Source: Allium sativum (Eukaryota; Streptophyta; Magnoliopsida; Asparagales; Amaryllidaceae). Taken from it: DNA of 64,000 bases. The stretch is from the NCBI GenBank assembly GCA_030737875.1, contig CM060912.1, positions 456,076,310-456,140,309 of the forward strand, in the 5' to 3' direction. Within the stretch, counting starts at the first letter, position 1. The number at the start of each line of letters is the position of its first letter. The translations under genes and the position numbers were made by a program. The notes under the pieces were generated by a model. It did no database searches. It saw only the letters and a program-made list of their open reading frames with translations, and was not told the origin of the DNA. Shown one piece after another: positions 10,440-22,620 of the stretch.

Positions 10440-11085
10440 ATAAAATGAAACAGATGCAAGTCAAATGGATAATCTTCATCACTGCAGGAAAAAGTTAAAC
10501 AGCCGGATGATCATCACTATAGAAAAAAGTACACGAATTAGGGATTTGAAGAGAAATAAAATAAAATGAAAGCAGATATTAAATTATGGAATGAATTACC
10601 TCTTACAAAAAGTTGATGTTGCTCAGCTAACTAATTATGTTGAGCAAGTTCAGTGTTTTTGGCAAAGATGAGTAGAAATCTCAAGAACACCATTCAAACA
10701 ATAAAATCTCTAATTGATGCCAACTTCTATATGAATAAGTTGTCTGTATATACCCAAATCTTTACAAACTGACTAAATCTACATACGAAAACCAAAATTA
10801 TACTATGGAATCAAATGTAGCAGATGAAAGACAAATGGATAATCTTCATTACCGCAAAAAAATTGAATTATAAGATACACAAATTGGGAATTCGATAGGA
10901 AGTAAATTAAAATCGAAGTACATATTAATTTATCGAACAAATAACCTGTTACAAATACTTGAAGGCTTAGAGGTTTTACTTGTTGTATCATCGTCGATCT
11001 GCAAAAAAAAGTAAAGCAATTAGGAATTTGTGGTCAAATAAATTAAAAAGAAACCTGATAGTAAATTTTTGAATTTGGGGCTTTT
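10440..11085. repeat. Degenerate direct repeats, 2-3 units
   Basis: A block beginning near AAATGGATAATCTTCAT (10464 and 10830) and continuing with a GCA-rich/AAAAAA stretch, an ACACGAATTAGGGATTTG-like stretch and a CCTNTTACAAA stretch occurs at about 10440-10620 and 10800-10955. A shorter third version (TTAGGAATTTGTGGTCAAAT) lies at 11010-11080. The spacing is about 365 bp and divergence is high. Function unknown. Confidence 0.5.
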
Positions 11086-11516
11086 GCTTTTTTCAATTGT
11101 CGTCACTGCAGGTAAAAGAGACGATGAAGAGAGGTTACAGATTTTGAGAGAAGGAAGTAAATGGTGATTTCGATATTGCAGTTCATGAAGAAAGTGGAAG
11201 CGGTAACGAATTTAAGAAATGATAAAAGTGCCTCAGTAACACAATAAAAATTTGAAAGGGTGTTTTGGGCATTTCGAAAGCTTTTAAATGAGGTATTTCT
11301 TTTGTATATAGATATATTATATACATACATACATACGTGTGTGTGTATATATTATATCACTAGTCCATATATTCTTCATATCCATGCTCCTTTCTTCAGC
11401 AAAAAATAGAGCTTGACAGGGATCAATCTCAGGACACTCTATCCAAATCCTAAGGCATTTACCAGTGTACTACAACTTCCTTTGTGATTGAAAACCTATT
11501 GGTTCCGAAAAATAGC
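11086..11516. other. Flank of Tat element
   Basis: A (GT)n/(TA)n stretch (about 11310-11360) followed by AT-rich DNA and the 5' target-site copy ATAGC (11512-11516). No gene was seen. Confidence 0.4.
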
Positions 11517-12884
11517 TGATACCACCGAAATTAACTCCAAGAATAGCTAACAATGAAGGGGTGTGGAAGAGTATAGGCACAGAAGAGTCTTCCGAGAATA
11601 GAAAGCCAAGCGATAGATAGAACGAAAGACAGAGAAAATGGGTAGAAAGCAGCATAAACTAATAAGTTCCCGGAGGGAAGAAGCTCAAAGCCTAAGAAAT
11701 GCCAACAAAGCGCATCCGATAGAATCCGTCCGACAGAGCCTATTTGACAGGAAATTCTATAATCGAAGATTACCTAAGACAGGAACTAAGAAAGAAGAAG
11801 GCATGAGCTCCCCACCTTAAAACCCGGAAGGGTTATCAGTATTAATCTGCTTAATACTGATACCCCATAAGGCGAGGGCATCAAAGGTGTCAAACCCGAA
11901 GTACGCAAAGATCATCCAAAACCATCTTTCGAAGCATCTGCCGCATAGATGTCGAAAGGTCACGTTGACAAACAATAACACATCACCGGGAGTTACACTC
12001 TGGAAGACCAGGAAATCCGAAAAGCTCCACCGGGAGGTCGATCGGAACCCTAGCGAAGATACAGGCTATTCATACCAATATACTTAGTATAAACACCAAC
12101 AACGGTTTCGAATCGGTAGCTACTCACATACATCAAAGAGGACAAGCTCCTCTAATTATACATGAGAAAGTCGGGAGCCTACATCTGTAATCTTACATTC
12201 GAGAGTCTACACGTGGGAGCCACTACCGGAGGTTCACGTGTTGTCTAAAAGCCATCACATCGACAATCCTTAAGAAGCCTTGATCAACCGCGACCCTTAC
12301 TTCAGAGGCCATCACCACAAGAGCAGTCGGAAGTCAGACATCCAAAACCGAGGAGAAAAGCGGCCGACACAGGCACACACAAGCCCAATAGCCCAACAGC
12401 GGAAGGGCCCTTAGTCCTCTATAAATAAGACCCTATGAGTCACATTCAAGGAGGAGATTCACTTTTTCTATTTTTCTTGTACCTTTGCTCTTCTAAAGCC
12501 TAATCTAATATTTAGACAAATTGGAGAATTTCTTCCATTCTATTCATGTACTCTAAATTAAAGATTAATAAAATGGGAATCGACGCGTAGAATATTGCTC
12601 TGTGAGTTCATCATACTATTTCTAATTATCGCTGCTGCAAATTATTGTTTGTTTTTTAAATAGACATGGATCCTCGTCCAAGCCTTTCCGCAGATCGAAG
12701 GAAATACCTCTTTCCCTGAGTTTAGACCCATCCTGGTAGTTTTTTGTTTAGCGATTTTGCTCCTCCATGCCTTGGTACCTAGGAGTGGCGATCCAATCCA
12801 ACTCGGAAAGGCTAAACAACCAATTTTTTCCTAGGTTCACCCCTATTGACCTATCTCCGGTGTTGACGAAAAAAATCATTAACA
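11517..12884 (+). repeat. Tat element 5' LTR
   Basis: Begins TGATACCACC (the sibling LTR has TGTTACCACC) and ends ATTAACA. It is collinear over its whole length with 19689-21074, including a CTGATACC-rich segment near 11840-11880 and a downstream TATAAATAAGACC promoter-like motif near 12420-12432 that is matched in the sibling LTR. Confidence 0.9.
12420..12432 (+). promoter_or_regulatory. LTR TATA box (TATAAATAAGACC)
   Basis: TATAAATAAGACC lies about 0.9 kb into the LTR and is preserved in the sibling LTR (near 20611). A stretch CTTTTTCTATTTTTCTTGTAC and the polyadenylation-like AATAAA (12567-12573) follow. This is the order expected for U3-R of an LTR. Confidence 0.6.
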
Positions 12885-12887
12885 TTT

Positions 12888-12904
12888 TGGCACTAGAAGG
12901 AGGG
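12888..12904 (+). other. Putative primer binding site
   Basis: TGGCACTAGAAGGAGGG begins three bases after the LTR end. TGGCGC/TGGCAC primer sites are usual for Tat/Athila-type gypsy elements. I have not assigned the tRNA. Confidence 0.55.
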
Positions 12905-12996
12905 CCTGAACCTCTGACCTTGTGGTTAACCCTACCACATATCTACCTGTGTTGTTCTGTCCCGGATTGGACTAAGGCTTTGAAGAGGCGAACATT

Positions 12997-13680
12997 ATGA
13001 GTAAAAGGTCTCTACCAGTTACTAATGGATTTCCCATGGTTAGGACGAGTATTGGCGAACCGTGGGCGATCAAAAGGTTAAAGTTAGAAAACCTGCGTAT
13101 TCGAGTGAAAGAGAAAGGTGTAGAACCTTATGACCCTAATCGGTGGAGCAGTAACCCCTTCCACTTAGGACCAACTCCAATTTTTCCATAAATCATCCCT
13201 CAATGGAAAGATATAACTCCTTTCTCCACATTAAGAAAGCATCCTAATACAGGCTAAAGTAACCATATTCGAACAGAAGATTGAGAAGGCTTCTACCCCT
13301 ATTACCAACAAAAGGCCCGGAAAAGATATACCTCTATGTCGAAAGGTGGTTAAAAGAAAGTTTAGGAACGAAGAAGGAACAACAAATCAAGTGGTAAAAA
13401 GGCTAAAATGCAACAATGAAAGAGGGATTTCGAGTCCAGATTGCCAAAAGGTTGCAAGCTCACGACGTCAATTGAGGGAATCTACTTCCTAACTAGACAT
13501 GAGTTAAAATTTTGGCCATCATTAAAGAAGAAACCCAAAAATGAAGCTAAAAGGGATGAGCCATATTGCTACTACCATATGGTAAACGAACACGAAACAA
13601 ACCATTGTAGAGTTTTAGAGGGAATGATCATCAACTTCTTAGGCCAAGGAAAACTACAAAGATATGTAAACAAGGCATAG
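12997..13680 (+). pseudogene. gag remnant of Tat element
   Basis: Two open segments (12997-13191 and 13441-13680) lie downstream of the PBS in the orientation of the element. The second contains YCYYHMVNEHETNHC, a C-X2-H-X4-H-X4-C motif followed by a basic alpha-helical tail (LEGMIINFLGQGKLQRYV). This is the C-terminal pattern of many plant Ty3/gypsy gag proteins. The intervening 250 bp carries stops. Gag would form the particle and bind RNA. The frame is too broken to be expressed. Confidence 0.65.
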
Positions 13681-13839
13681 GAAATTGCGCCGACAATATT
13701 TTCTAGAAAGGAAAAAGGATCTCCACCTAATTGCAAAGAAAAAGATCCTCACAAACTTGAAATGACCAAGGATAGGTCAGGCCACAAATGGATAAAAGAA
13801 AAGGAAAAACCCTTGTCACCACCAAAAATTGGTCACGAC

Positions 13840-14300
13840 GAGGCATCCCCCCGAGGGGGGTGGTCTGTTAGTCTTTCTCTATGCCCAAATCAGAGGGGGC
13901 TAGGTTAAAGCATCAAAAGCGTAAGCCTCCATTTCACACCTGAAATGGTCCTAGAGGTGCATCTAAAAATTAGCACGCCCTGCCTCTACTAGAATTGAGC
14001 ACGTCCTACCTCTGCTCGTAGAAGAGCACGTACTAACTCTGCTTATATTCCGTGTTACCCGTAGAAGGGAACGCAAACCCATATCATCACCTACGATGGT
14101 GAGGATAGGGCACCCCTCGAAGGGGGTGGTGGTGTGTAAGCCTCTATCAGTACCTACGATGGTCAGTATAGAGCATCAAAAGAGTAAACCTTAGTTCTGT
14201 GCCTACGATGGCCCCATCTAAGTTTCTAAGACCTTATCATTTCCTACGATGGTTAGGATAAGGCACCTCCTGGAGGGAGGTCAGGTAAGTCATTGGGCCC
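13840..14300 (+). repeat. Irregular CCTACGATGG-containing repeats
   Basis: The motif CCTACGATGG, usually followed by a GGATA-like segment and a CACC-rich stretch with GAGGG, recurs four to five times at uneven spacing in the Tat interior. The order is degenerate and no unit length holds. Confidence 0.5.
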
Positions 14301-14459
14301 TGCTTGTGGATAAGCTAGCCAAGCGCACTGAACGCACAGGCCCAGAGAGTGGCCAACAAAGCACGTACATCTTCTGCTTTGACATCAAAAGCCCAGAGAG
14401 TGGCTCAGGAAGCATGTACAACATCTTCTCCACATGTTAAATCCAAAGGGACACCCGGA

Positions 14460-14940
14460 TCACAAATGCCAGAAGGATTGCCGGTCTTGAAACTCTAAAT
14501 ACCTGAATCTGGGTTGATCCACCTCTTCACAATGCCGGAATGGTTTCCGGTCTTCAAACACTAAATATCTTAATCTGGGTTGATCCGGCTCTTTACAATG
14601 TCGGAAGGGCTTCTGGTCTTCAAACTCTAAATACCTAAATTTGGATTGATTTGGCTCTTCACAAATGCCGGAAGGGCTTTCGGTCTTCAAACTTTAAATA
14701 CCCGAATCTGGGTTTATTCGGCTCTTTACAAATGCCGAAGAGAATTTTCGGTCGTCAGTACATAATTACCCGAATGAGTGTCAGTCCGGGACTTCTATTA
14801 ATACTGGAAGCGGATCTCTGATACCCAATCTCCAATTACATGAGCAAGGATTAATTCGGGTCCTTATATCATATCCAAACCTGGGATCATCTGGTCTACA
14901 TCAAACACCGGAAGAGGATTTCCGGTCTTACACCGATACC
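14460..14940 (+). repeat. 66-67 bp tandem array in the Tat interior
   Basis: The anchor AATGCCGGAAGG recurs at about 14466, 14532, 14598, 14665 and 14732 (steps 66, 66, 67, 67). Each unit also carries TCTTCAAACTCTAAATACC and GAATCTGGGTTGATCCGGCTC-like segments. A decayed continuation reaches about 14940. The minus-strand frame across it (14460-14690) is a repeat artefact. Tat-lineage elements are known for variable tandem repeats near their 3' untranslated regions. Confidence 0.88.
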
Positions 14941-15304
14941 TAAATCTAAATGATCATGAATTGAAATGGATCCGAAAGATGATAATTTACCAACAAAAGA
15001 TCTCCGAAATAATTATCTTAAATTGGAGCAGCCATAGATACACTCGCGAGAGAAGGGCCACAAAACAAATTTTTGAAGGAGACAAAAAGCTCATCATCAA
15101 AACAAGTCTGAATAAAAAAGGTTATCTCTTCTCCTACCCAGGGGAACTTCTTAAATCATTCATTATGCAAGCAATTGTTATCCATGTTTTATACCAACAG
15201 TTATTTACATAATAGACATTGTCAATACACAAGTTCACTCACCAAAAAGTTACATTCTCAATACCCCGATTATGGGTATAATTATATGTCATCATTACAA
15301 AATG

Positions 15305-15972
15305 TTACTGAATATCTAGGTCCTCTCCATCCTCAGGCAAAGGAGGGTCGATGGCATGGCGAAGCGCAATGCCTAGTAATTTGTTAAGTTTTCGCACTAT
15401 CTTGCTCGCTTCGTCTAAATGATTGGAAGGTTTAATCTGAAGTTTCAAGGCTCTGTAGTAAGCCCTACACATTGCTTTGAGAGACTTATTTTCCTTTTCC
15501 AACTCAAAAACTTTCATACGCAAATTATGCCTTTCCTCTTGTAAATGCCTAATTTGGTCAATAACCTAACGACATGATCATGAGAATCGTTAATTAACTT
15601 AGTGTCATAGATCCCTTGCATTTCAGTCACCACTCTTTTACACCACTCAGAAACAGTTGACTCCTTTAACCCCGGAGGAGGGTTATTCAAGTAATAATAC
15701 TTTTGAAGGGTGGGGGTCTTGCGAGCTGTTGCAACACCAAAAGATGAAGATCCCGTTATTATAGGAATATTCTTGAAACAATGTTCCCACCTTTCACACC
15801 TTGTAGTAACATTATTTAAATCAGTTTCCAAAGTAACGGTACATTGACGTAAGCTCCTTAGCTCATCCTCAAACTCTATAGAGGGTTTAGTCCTTATATA
15901 TGTCCTTATTCCAAGAATAGTCCTATCCCTTTCTCCTAACAGGTCTTTCAAGGCATTCATTCTTTCGTTCAA
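15305..15972 (-). pseudogene. Antisense ORF cluster B (coiled-coil-like), Tat element
   Basis: Two overlapping minus-strand frames (15514-15972, 152 codons, and 15305-15523, 72 codons) read against the direction of the element. The first has charged, heptad-like stretches (FEDELRSLRQCTVTLETDLNN); the second starts with MKVFELEKENKSLKAMCRAY. They overlap by 10 bp in different phases, so one frameshift would separate them. I recognise no enzyme. They may be the C-terminal part of the same antisense protein as cluster A, which lies upstream on that strand. Confidence 0.5.
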
Positions 15973-16715
15973 ATACTTTATGGTTAAGCTCTGATGAAAA
16001 ATCTACCTTCCTTGAGACATAGAGGACTGTTCTTTTGACAAGTGCGCTTCACCCTAAGGTGGCGAATCTTCACGATGATCTACCAACTTGCAAGAACAAA
16101 GAAAAATAGCCCTGGTTATGTCTTTTTTGGTCTACAAAGAGTAAAACTCTATTCTTATATAAAAACTTCGCGAAACCAATCTACCATAATATATAGATAA
16201 AAGGAGAGTTACAAAAAGGTCATTTTCACTTGAATAACACATTTATTGTTTACATAAAATCTCGACATGTTTAATCCTTAGACTCTTTAGTATTACTTCA
16301 CAGTCTCTGCTCAGAAAGCTAAAAGAGAGCTGGGGGAATTCAGTGTAAATACTCTTAAGTTCCTCAAGAAAACGCTTTTTCTTGAAAGCATGAGTAGATG
16401 TTGTTAGAAACTCCTTTTTCAGTCTACAAGTCATACGTAATGCATCTTCATAGTAAGCAAAGTTCTGTCATAATGCAAATAAGTATATTAGCCCTCGCAC
16501 ATGGTAAAGGGGACTCTGCCCAAGTGTTGCATAGACCGTTGAATAAAGTTAACAAGTGCGCCTCTTACTCTACATAAGAACAATTTAAACCCTTCTATCT
16601 GTTATCTAACTCTGATCAAGGCAGGAAACAACTTTGTCTCTTGTCTATTGTAATGACAGGAGATTAATTATAGTCAAGAATTCAAGGAAAAAGTAAAACA
16701 CTGCCGGAGTAAAAA

Positions 16716-18843
16716 TTATACCCGACAAAAAGGGGTTTCAGGACCAACAGCTTTCTTCCTTCCCAAAAGACTGAAAGAGCCACCTTCTTTAGGCAGTAAC
16801 AATTCAAGGCCGCAGACAATATGGGAACCTCCTACCTCAGATCCACTCTTAACGAAGTCATGGAAAGCGTCGACACCCGAAGGGGGATCGTTTCTATCCC
16901 AATCATGTTTGTCCTGGTGGTCACAACCTCCAGAACTACCACCATCATTCTTCCCATCGTTGCCAACAAGAGCAAAAATCTCCCTCTCTTCATATAAATC
17001 ATCTGAAAGGTTGGCAATGTATAAGAGGTCCTCGACTTTAGATTCACTCCTCCGTAGTATCTCAACGCCTTGTTCACCCAACTTAATCCTTTCCATAACT
17101 CGATACCTGACAAAAGAGGAACTTTGGTGATTTAGAGCTCAGGAAGACTTTGAAGGTTCAGAAAGAAGGTGAAATCAAGCATCTTCATAATAGTCGGACT
17201 TAATCTGTGGAAGATGAACTTGCAAGAAATTAGAAATCCTGTCTTTACCTGCATAGAATAGCTACGCGGTGCCTGAAAGCTTCTCGTCCTTTTTTTGTAG
17301 CTCTTCAGCATGAGTAACCACAACTTTCGCTATTTGATGTTCTAACGCCGACACTTTGTCAGTTGTTATGTCCATAGTCTGCCTTTCTTTCTCTAAAGCA
17401 GTCTCAGCGTGTTCCAAGGAATCTTTCAATCTCTCACATTCATCACTCAAAGCTTCGCATGCCTCTCGAAGCCGAACGATTTCAGTGACAGAGGAAGGAG
17501 GAATTGTCTTAGAAAAATGCCATCCCTTGGTAATCTGGGAATTAGAAGCATTTAGTATACAATCGCAACAAATTGAAAGTCCAAATTGAACAAAAGTTTC
17601 ATACCTTAAGCTGTCGGGTGATCAAGTGCTGGTAGAAATCCACCGTACTTGAAGAAGAGGAGGGTAACGAGATATCAGAAAATTCTGAACCAGAAAGAAC
17701 AAACTTCACAAAATCAGTAAAATCTATTGAAGGATCAAGAGACCTCGAGGACTCGGTGGGCTGAGGAGTTGAAATACGCGGCGCAACATCTGCACCCGCT
17801 CCTGCTATACGAGGAAGTGGTGACGGAAGAACACTACCTCCTACTTCTCTCCCGGAAGAACCCTCGGAAGTTACGGTAGAGGAAGAACCCATCTTTAGTT
17901 TTTTAGCTGGCGGATCGACATGCAACTCAGCCAACCTCACAGCGGTAGATCGGTTCAAAACGTCAGTGAGGATAGAGACTTCCGAGGTCAAAACCCCTAT
18001 CCAAACAAAAAAAGAGAATTTTCGAGAATGCAGAACTTGGGCACCAAAGAGAACTCAGTAAAGAAACTATCAAATCAACGAAACCTAATAGGAAATAAAG
18101 GAGTAGAGGAAGCAAACACTTCTGATCTTGGAAACAAACGCTTAGAGCCTGGAAGGCGAATAGGTGGACGACCTAGAACCTTTTGTTCGATGGGAAGAAG
18201 GTCATAGTGACACAGCTTGTCCTTGGTTAATAGAGCAGACCGACCTAGGGTCTTTTCAAGTAGCTTCAAAATGAGCTCAAATACACGGGATTCGCTTTCA
18301 GTCAAGGGAACTCTCTTAGAAGCAGGATCTAAAAGAAAACGGTTAAAGATAAATCACCAATGAAAAAAAATACAGTCGCCTACAAAGGGTTAGGGGTTTC
18401 ACCATAATCAACAAATTGTCGGAAATACCGACAGGGCATCTAATGAGGAAGAATTGATCTTCCCAAGACATATCCTTACCCGTACTGTCATTGACAATCT
18501 TACGCAAGGGGGTGGCGTGGAATATAGGGAAGTCAACACCTCTTGAAAACCGCATCAGGTGTCGAATAAGGTTAGGAGTAAGGGAAGCCTGGCCTGATTT
18601 AAGCACTATTACCTCAAGACATAAGAGCAGCATATAAGTGCTTAGTAAGAGTTGGATGGGCACAATCTCCAAATCCTGTAGAAGACGAAACATGAAGGAT
18701 GGGAAAGGGAAGAAACCTCCATGCCAGATATGTGCAGCCGAGTAAGCGAAATATGCTTCAGGAGGATTCATGACGTTATCGCAATAAGCAACAGGGATGA
18801 ACTCCACGTTGTCCATTCCAAAGCTGACAAGGATGGAGTTCAC
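16716..18843 (-). pseudogene. Antisense ORF cluster A (plant gypsy-type transposon protein), Tat element
   Basis: Minus-strand frames at 18343-18843, 18075-18305, 17599-17991, 17262-17450 and 16716-17096 follow each other. The first contains GFFPFPSFMFRLLQDLEIVP, followed by HLMRFSRGVDFP and MSWEDQFFLIR. These look like the plant family described as putative gypsy-type transposon protein (PF04195, by memory). The third is Ser/Pro-rich and the fourth has coiled-coil character (ECERLKDSLEHAETALEKER). Extra antisense ORFs have been described in Tat-lineage elements. Breaks between frames may be introns, stops or frameshifts. Function unknown. Confidence 0.65.
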
Positions 18844-19675
18844 TTCACCTTAGGAGGAGATCAAAGAATTCTTCAAGGTAGAAGATTTCCTCCTCCAAGA
18901 AATGCCACAAATACCAGTTGATGGTGGACCAGAACTCCTTATGTCAGACATAGCGCTGCCAAGTGATATAATTCCATTAACATGTAAAACTCATGTACTG
19001 CTCATTAGAATACCATAAAGTGATAACACATAAACCTACTAACAATAAGTGACCAAAATAGCGCACACTAGAATGATTCCAGATACCAGTTTAGATAAGG
19101 CACGATGAATATCACATTTGCTTAAAAAAAACGAGTCCTTAGCAAAGACGGGATTATTTTATTTCCTTAATATGGCACCTAAAGGGTTCAGAGGAAAAGT
19201 AACAACTGAACTAGAGCCATTAAACCATGGAGCAACACTATAGACTTGGTTGATTCCCGGCACCAGCAAAATTGATGGTGCTGACAGCACCATTTCTGCC
19301 GTTTAATTTTGAAAAAGTTGACTTTTCTGTGTAAACTTCATACCTCAAACCCTAAAAATTGACATTTGGGGAAAAGAGCGTATGTGTAGCCTGCTATGGA
19401 TGCTAATCCCAATCATTGACATTCTAATGACATACATTCAACCTTGAGAAAAATTTTCAGTCCTCAATTAACAAATAATTTGGTTTGAGAAATTAACGTT
19501 TCAGGTAAAAGTTGAAGAAGAAGAAGAAGTGCTAGTAATTAAGCAAAACTTACTTCTAATTCACACCGTACAAACAGAAGCCAATCAGCGCTTCCAATCA
19601 AGGGAGATCAACAGACACCAAAATGACACTTCGAAAAGACAAAAAGATTGACCTGAAAAGTCGAAAATTCCCCTT

Positions 19676-19688
19676 CACTAGGGGAAAA
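19676..19688 (+). other. Polypurine tract of Tat element
   Basis: ACTAGGGGAAAA directly precedes the TGTTACC start of the 3' LTR and is the expected start site for plus-strand DNA synthesis. Confidence 0.65.
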
Positions 19689-21074
19689 TGTTACCACCAA
19701 AATTAACTCCGAGACTAGCTGACAACGAAGGGGTGTCAGAAGAGTACAGGCATAGAAGAGTATTCCGAGAATAGATAGCCAAGCGATAAATAGAACCGGA
19801 AGCTGGAGAGAATGGTTAGAAAGCAGCATAAACCGACACCTTCCTGGATGGAAGAAGCTCAAAGCCTACGAAATGCTAACAAAGCGCATCCAATAGGGTC
19901 CCTCCGACAGAGCCTATTTGATAGGAAATTTTGTAATGGAAGATCACCTAAGACAGGAACTAAGTAAGAAGAAGGCATGAGCTCCCCACCTTAAAACCCC
20001 AAAAGGGTTATCAGTATTAACCTGCTTAATACCGATACCCTAGAAACCGAGGGCATCAAAGGTGACAAACCAGAAGTACGCAAAGATCATCCGAAACCAG
20101 CTTCCGAAGCACCTGTTGCATAAATGCCGAAAGGTCACGTTGATAAACAGTAACACATCATCGGGTGTTACCCTCTGGAAGACCAAGAAATATGAAAAGC
20201 TCCACTGGGAGGCCGATTGGAACCCTAGCGGAGATACAGGCTATCCATACTATTCTACTTAGTATGAACACCTGCAGTGGTTTCGAACCAGCAGCTACTC
20301 ACATAGATTAAGAGGACAAGCTCCTCTAAGTATACACGAGAAAGCCGGGAGCCTACATCTGTAACCTTACATTCGAGAGTCTACACCTGCGAGCCACTAC
20401 CGGAGGTTCATGTGTTGTCCGAAAGCCATCACAATGACAAGCTTATAGCAATATTAAAGAAGCCCTGATCAACCGGGACCCTTACTTCAAAGGCCATGAC
20501 CAGCACCACAAGAGCAACCGGAAGTCAGTCATCCGAAACAGAGGAGAAAAGCGGCCGACAAAGGCACCCACATGCCCAATAGCCCAACAGAGAAAGGGCC
20601 CCTAGTTCTTTATAAATAAGACCCTATGAGTTACATTCAAGGGGGGAGATTCGCTTTTTCTATTTTTCTTGTACATCTGCTCTTCTAAAGCCTAATATTT
20701 AGATAAATTGGAAAATTTCTTCCATTCTGTTCATGAACTCCAAATCAAAGATTAATAAAATGGGAATCAATGCGTAGAATATTGCTCTGTGAGTTCATCA
20801 TACTATTTCTAATTATCGCTGCTGCAAATTATTGTTTGTTTTTCCAAATAGACATGGATCCTCATCTAAGCCTTTCCATTGATTGAAGGAAATACCTCTT
20901 TCCCCAGGTTTAGACCCATCTTGGTAGTTTTTTGTTTAGCGATTTTGATCCTCCAGGCCTTGATACCTAGGAGTGGCGATACGATCCAACCCGCAAAGGC
21001 TAAACAACCTATTTTTCCCTTTAGGTTCACTCCTATTGACCTATATCCGGTGTTGATGAAAAATATCGTTAATA
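19689..21074 (+). repeat. Tat element 3' LTR
   Basis: Collinear with 11517-12884. It ends CGTTAATA where the sibling ends CATTAACA. The next five bases, GTAGC, match the 5' flank ATAGC except for one base. Confidence 0.88.
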
Positions 21075-21205
21075 GTAGCATATTTCTATTCAAATAGTCT
21101 TCGATTGAGACAAAGGAGACTTTTATTGACAATCCGTGAAAACACATAAAAATACCGAAGTAATATTAATTTATATACAATAAAGATAGTGGAAAATGGG
21201 TGGAA

Positions 21206-21392
21206 GGACAAACTTAGAATTTTTTTGATGAAAAGTATGCGAAGTTTGAAATTTAAGGAGAAAGACACATTTTAGTGTAAAAGGGAAAAGGATAGTGGGC
21301 CCCATGAATTCCACTTTTCCACTAAAATGTGTCATTCTCCCTAAATTCCAAACTTTGCAAACTTTTCACCAAAACATTTGCTAAGTTTGTCC
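21206..21392. mobile_element. Palindromic MITE, about 187 bp
   Basis: GGACAAACTTAG at the left and CTAAGTTTGTCC at the right start inverted arms of about 75 bp (AAGTTTG, GACACATTTTAGTG and their complements line up). The arms surround a short centre containing GGGCCC. It has no coding capacity. I could not define the target duplication, so the superfamily is open. Confidence 0.75.
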
Positions 21393-22580
21393 TTTAAAAG
21401 AAAATCCTCATAATGATAAGATATGTACGTAAAAATAAACATTTTTACGTGTTAATAGATTATAGCTCCAGTCTTTCTCGTATACGCTCCAACTGACGAT
21501 TACAGGCGTCCAATGACCTAGTATCCTTTGTTGGGTTTAGACCACGAAGCCTTCCCGCCTACGAGTCAAAGCAACCACCGAATCATCTTATAAATCATCC
21601 AAATCAGTCTTTAGGCTACACATACCTATGGTGTAATAGAAACAACCAAGGTATAATCATCAGATGGTTACATGTAGACCATGCCTCAGTGGGTACATCA
21701 CGAAGCCTACCACAGAGGACTATCACAGAGTATCCTCATGCCCCATAAAAGTCCCACACTTCCCTCCAGTCCCATTGAATAAGTTGGGCGTGCTCCTGCC
21801 ATGTATCTAGACACCTTTGATGATCTACCCCGTTGGGTTCTTCATCCTTACAGACATAACCTAACACAGATCATTATTTTATTAGACCTTATGTCTAATT
21901 TGTTCTTATGCATTTTACTTTCTTTTCCTTTTTCGTTGATTTACAATATTCATTAATCTATTCAATTCAATATTATTTATTTATAAATCAACTTTGATGG
22001 TTACCATAGAATATTTCCTAATTACAAGGCCACCATAGAGTATCTTTAGGCTTATTAAACTTAATTTCCAATTTCATGTTTACTTATAATTAAGCTTTGT
22101 TCCTTCTTTTCACTTTCCAAATTATAACCTTATGTTATAATATATTTTTACACATTATTGCTACTGAAATGTGCTTATTATATTCCAATTATAAGTTTAG
22201 AATAAGCCCTTATCTTGTTATAACTTATTTTAGTTATGTTACCTTTCCCTTTCGTCTTTACCATTTATTCTTTTTAGGAAGTTAGGCATATTCCAAATTT
22301 ATTGGTTATGAAAACTACAATAAAAAACTATTTCCATAGTTTTAGGTAATTGTTATAATAGGAATACATGATTACAAAACATTGCTTTTCTTGTTTTTGA
22401 GGTTGTCAAATTAGTGCGCAATATGGTTAACTCCCTACTTCACACTAATCTTCATTTATTCATAATTTCAATTTATAATCATGTTTCCTATTTTTCTTTG
22501 TTTACCCAAACTATGCAACTACATCCCTTCTTCTTTCCTAACCAATCAATCTAGGCTACTACTAACTTTCATATTTAATT

Positions 22581-22587
22581 TTATATA

Positions 22588-22620
<33 letters not shown>
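22581..22620. repeat. (TA)n microsatellite
   Basis: About 20 TA units with one TG interruption, inside the LTR. Confidence 0.95.

Larger units (their letters stand above)
11517..21074 (+). mobile_element. Ty3/gypsy Tat-type LTR retrotransposon, decayed
   Basis: Two direct repeats of 1368 and 1386 bp bound a 6.8 kb interior. There is a PBS-like TGGCAC site right after the left repeat and a purine tract ending GGGGAAAA right before the right one, which orients the element on the + strand. The flanks ATAGC and GTAGC (4 of 5 identical) are the likely target duplication. Inside are a gag remnant (+), a 66-67 bp tandem array and two antisense reading-frame clusters. I find no recognisable pol, so it has been lost or the element is non-autonomous. 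LTR pairs differ at roughly one base in ten by eye in the first 220 bp, which makes it older than the giant element at 37.8 kb. The layout (gag, no pol, antisense ORFs, 3' tandem repeats) fits the Tat lineage. Confidence 0.85.

Noticed and set aside
14460..14690. Minus-strand repetitive protein-like frame
   Set aside because: It is the 66-67 bp tandem array read through in one phase (66 is divisible by 3), not a repeat protein.
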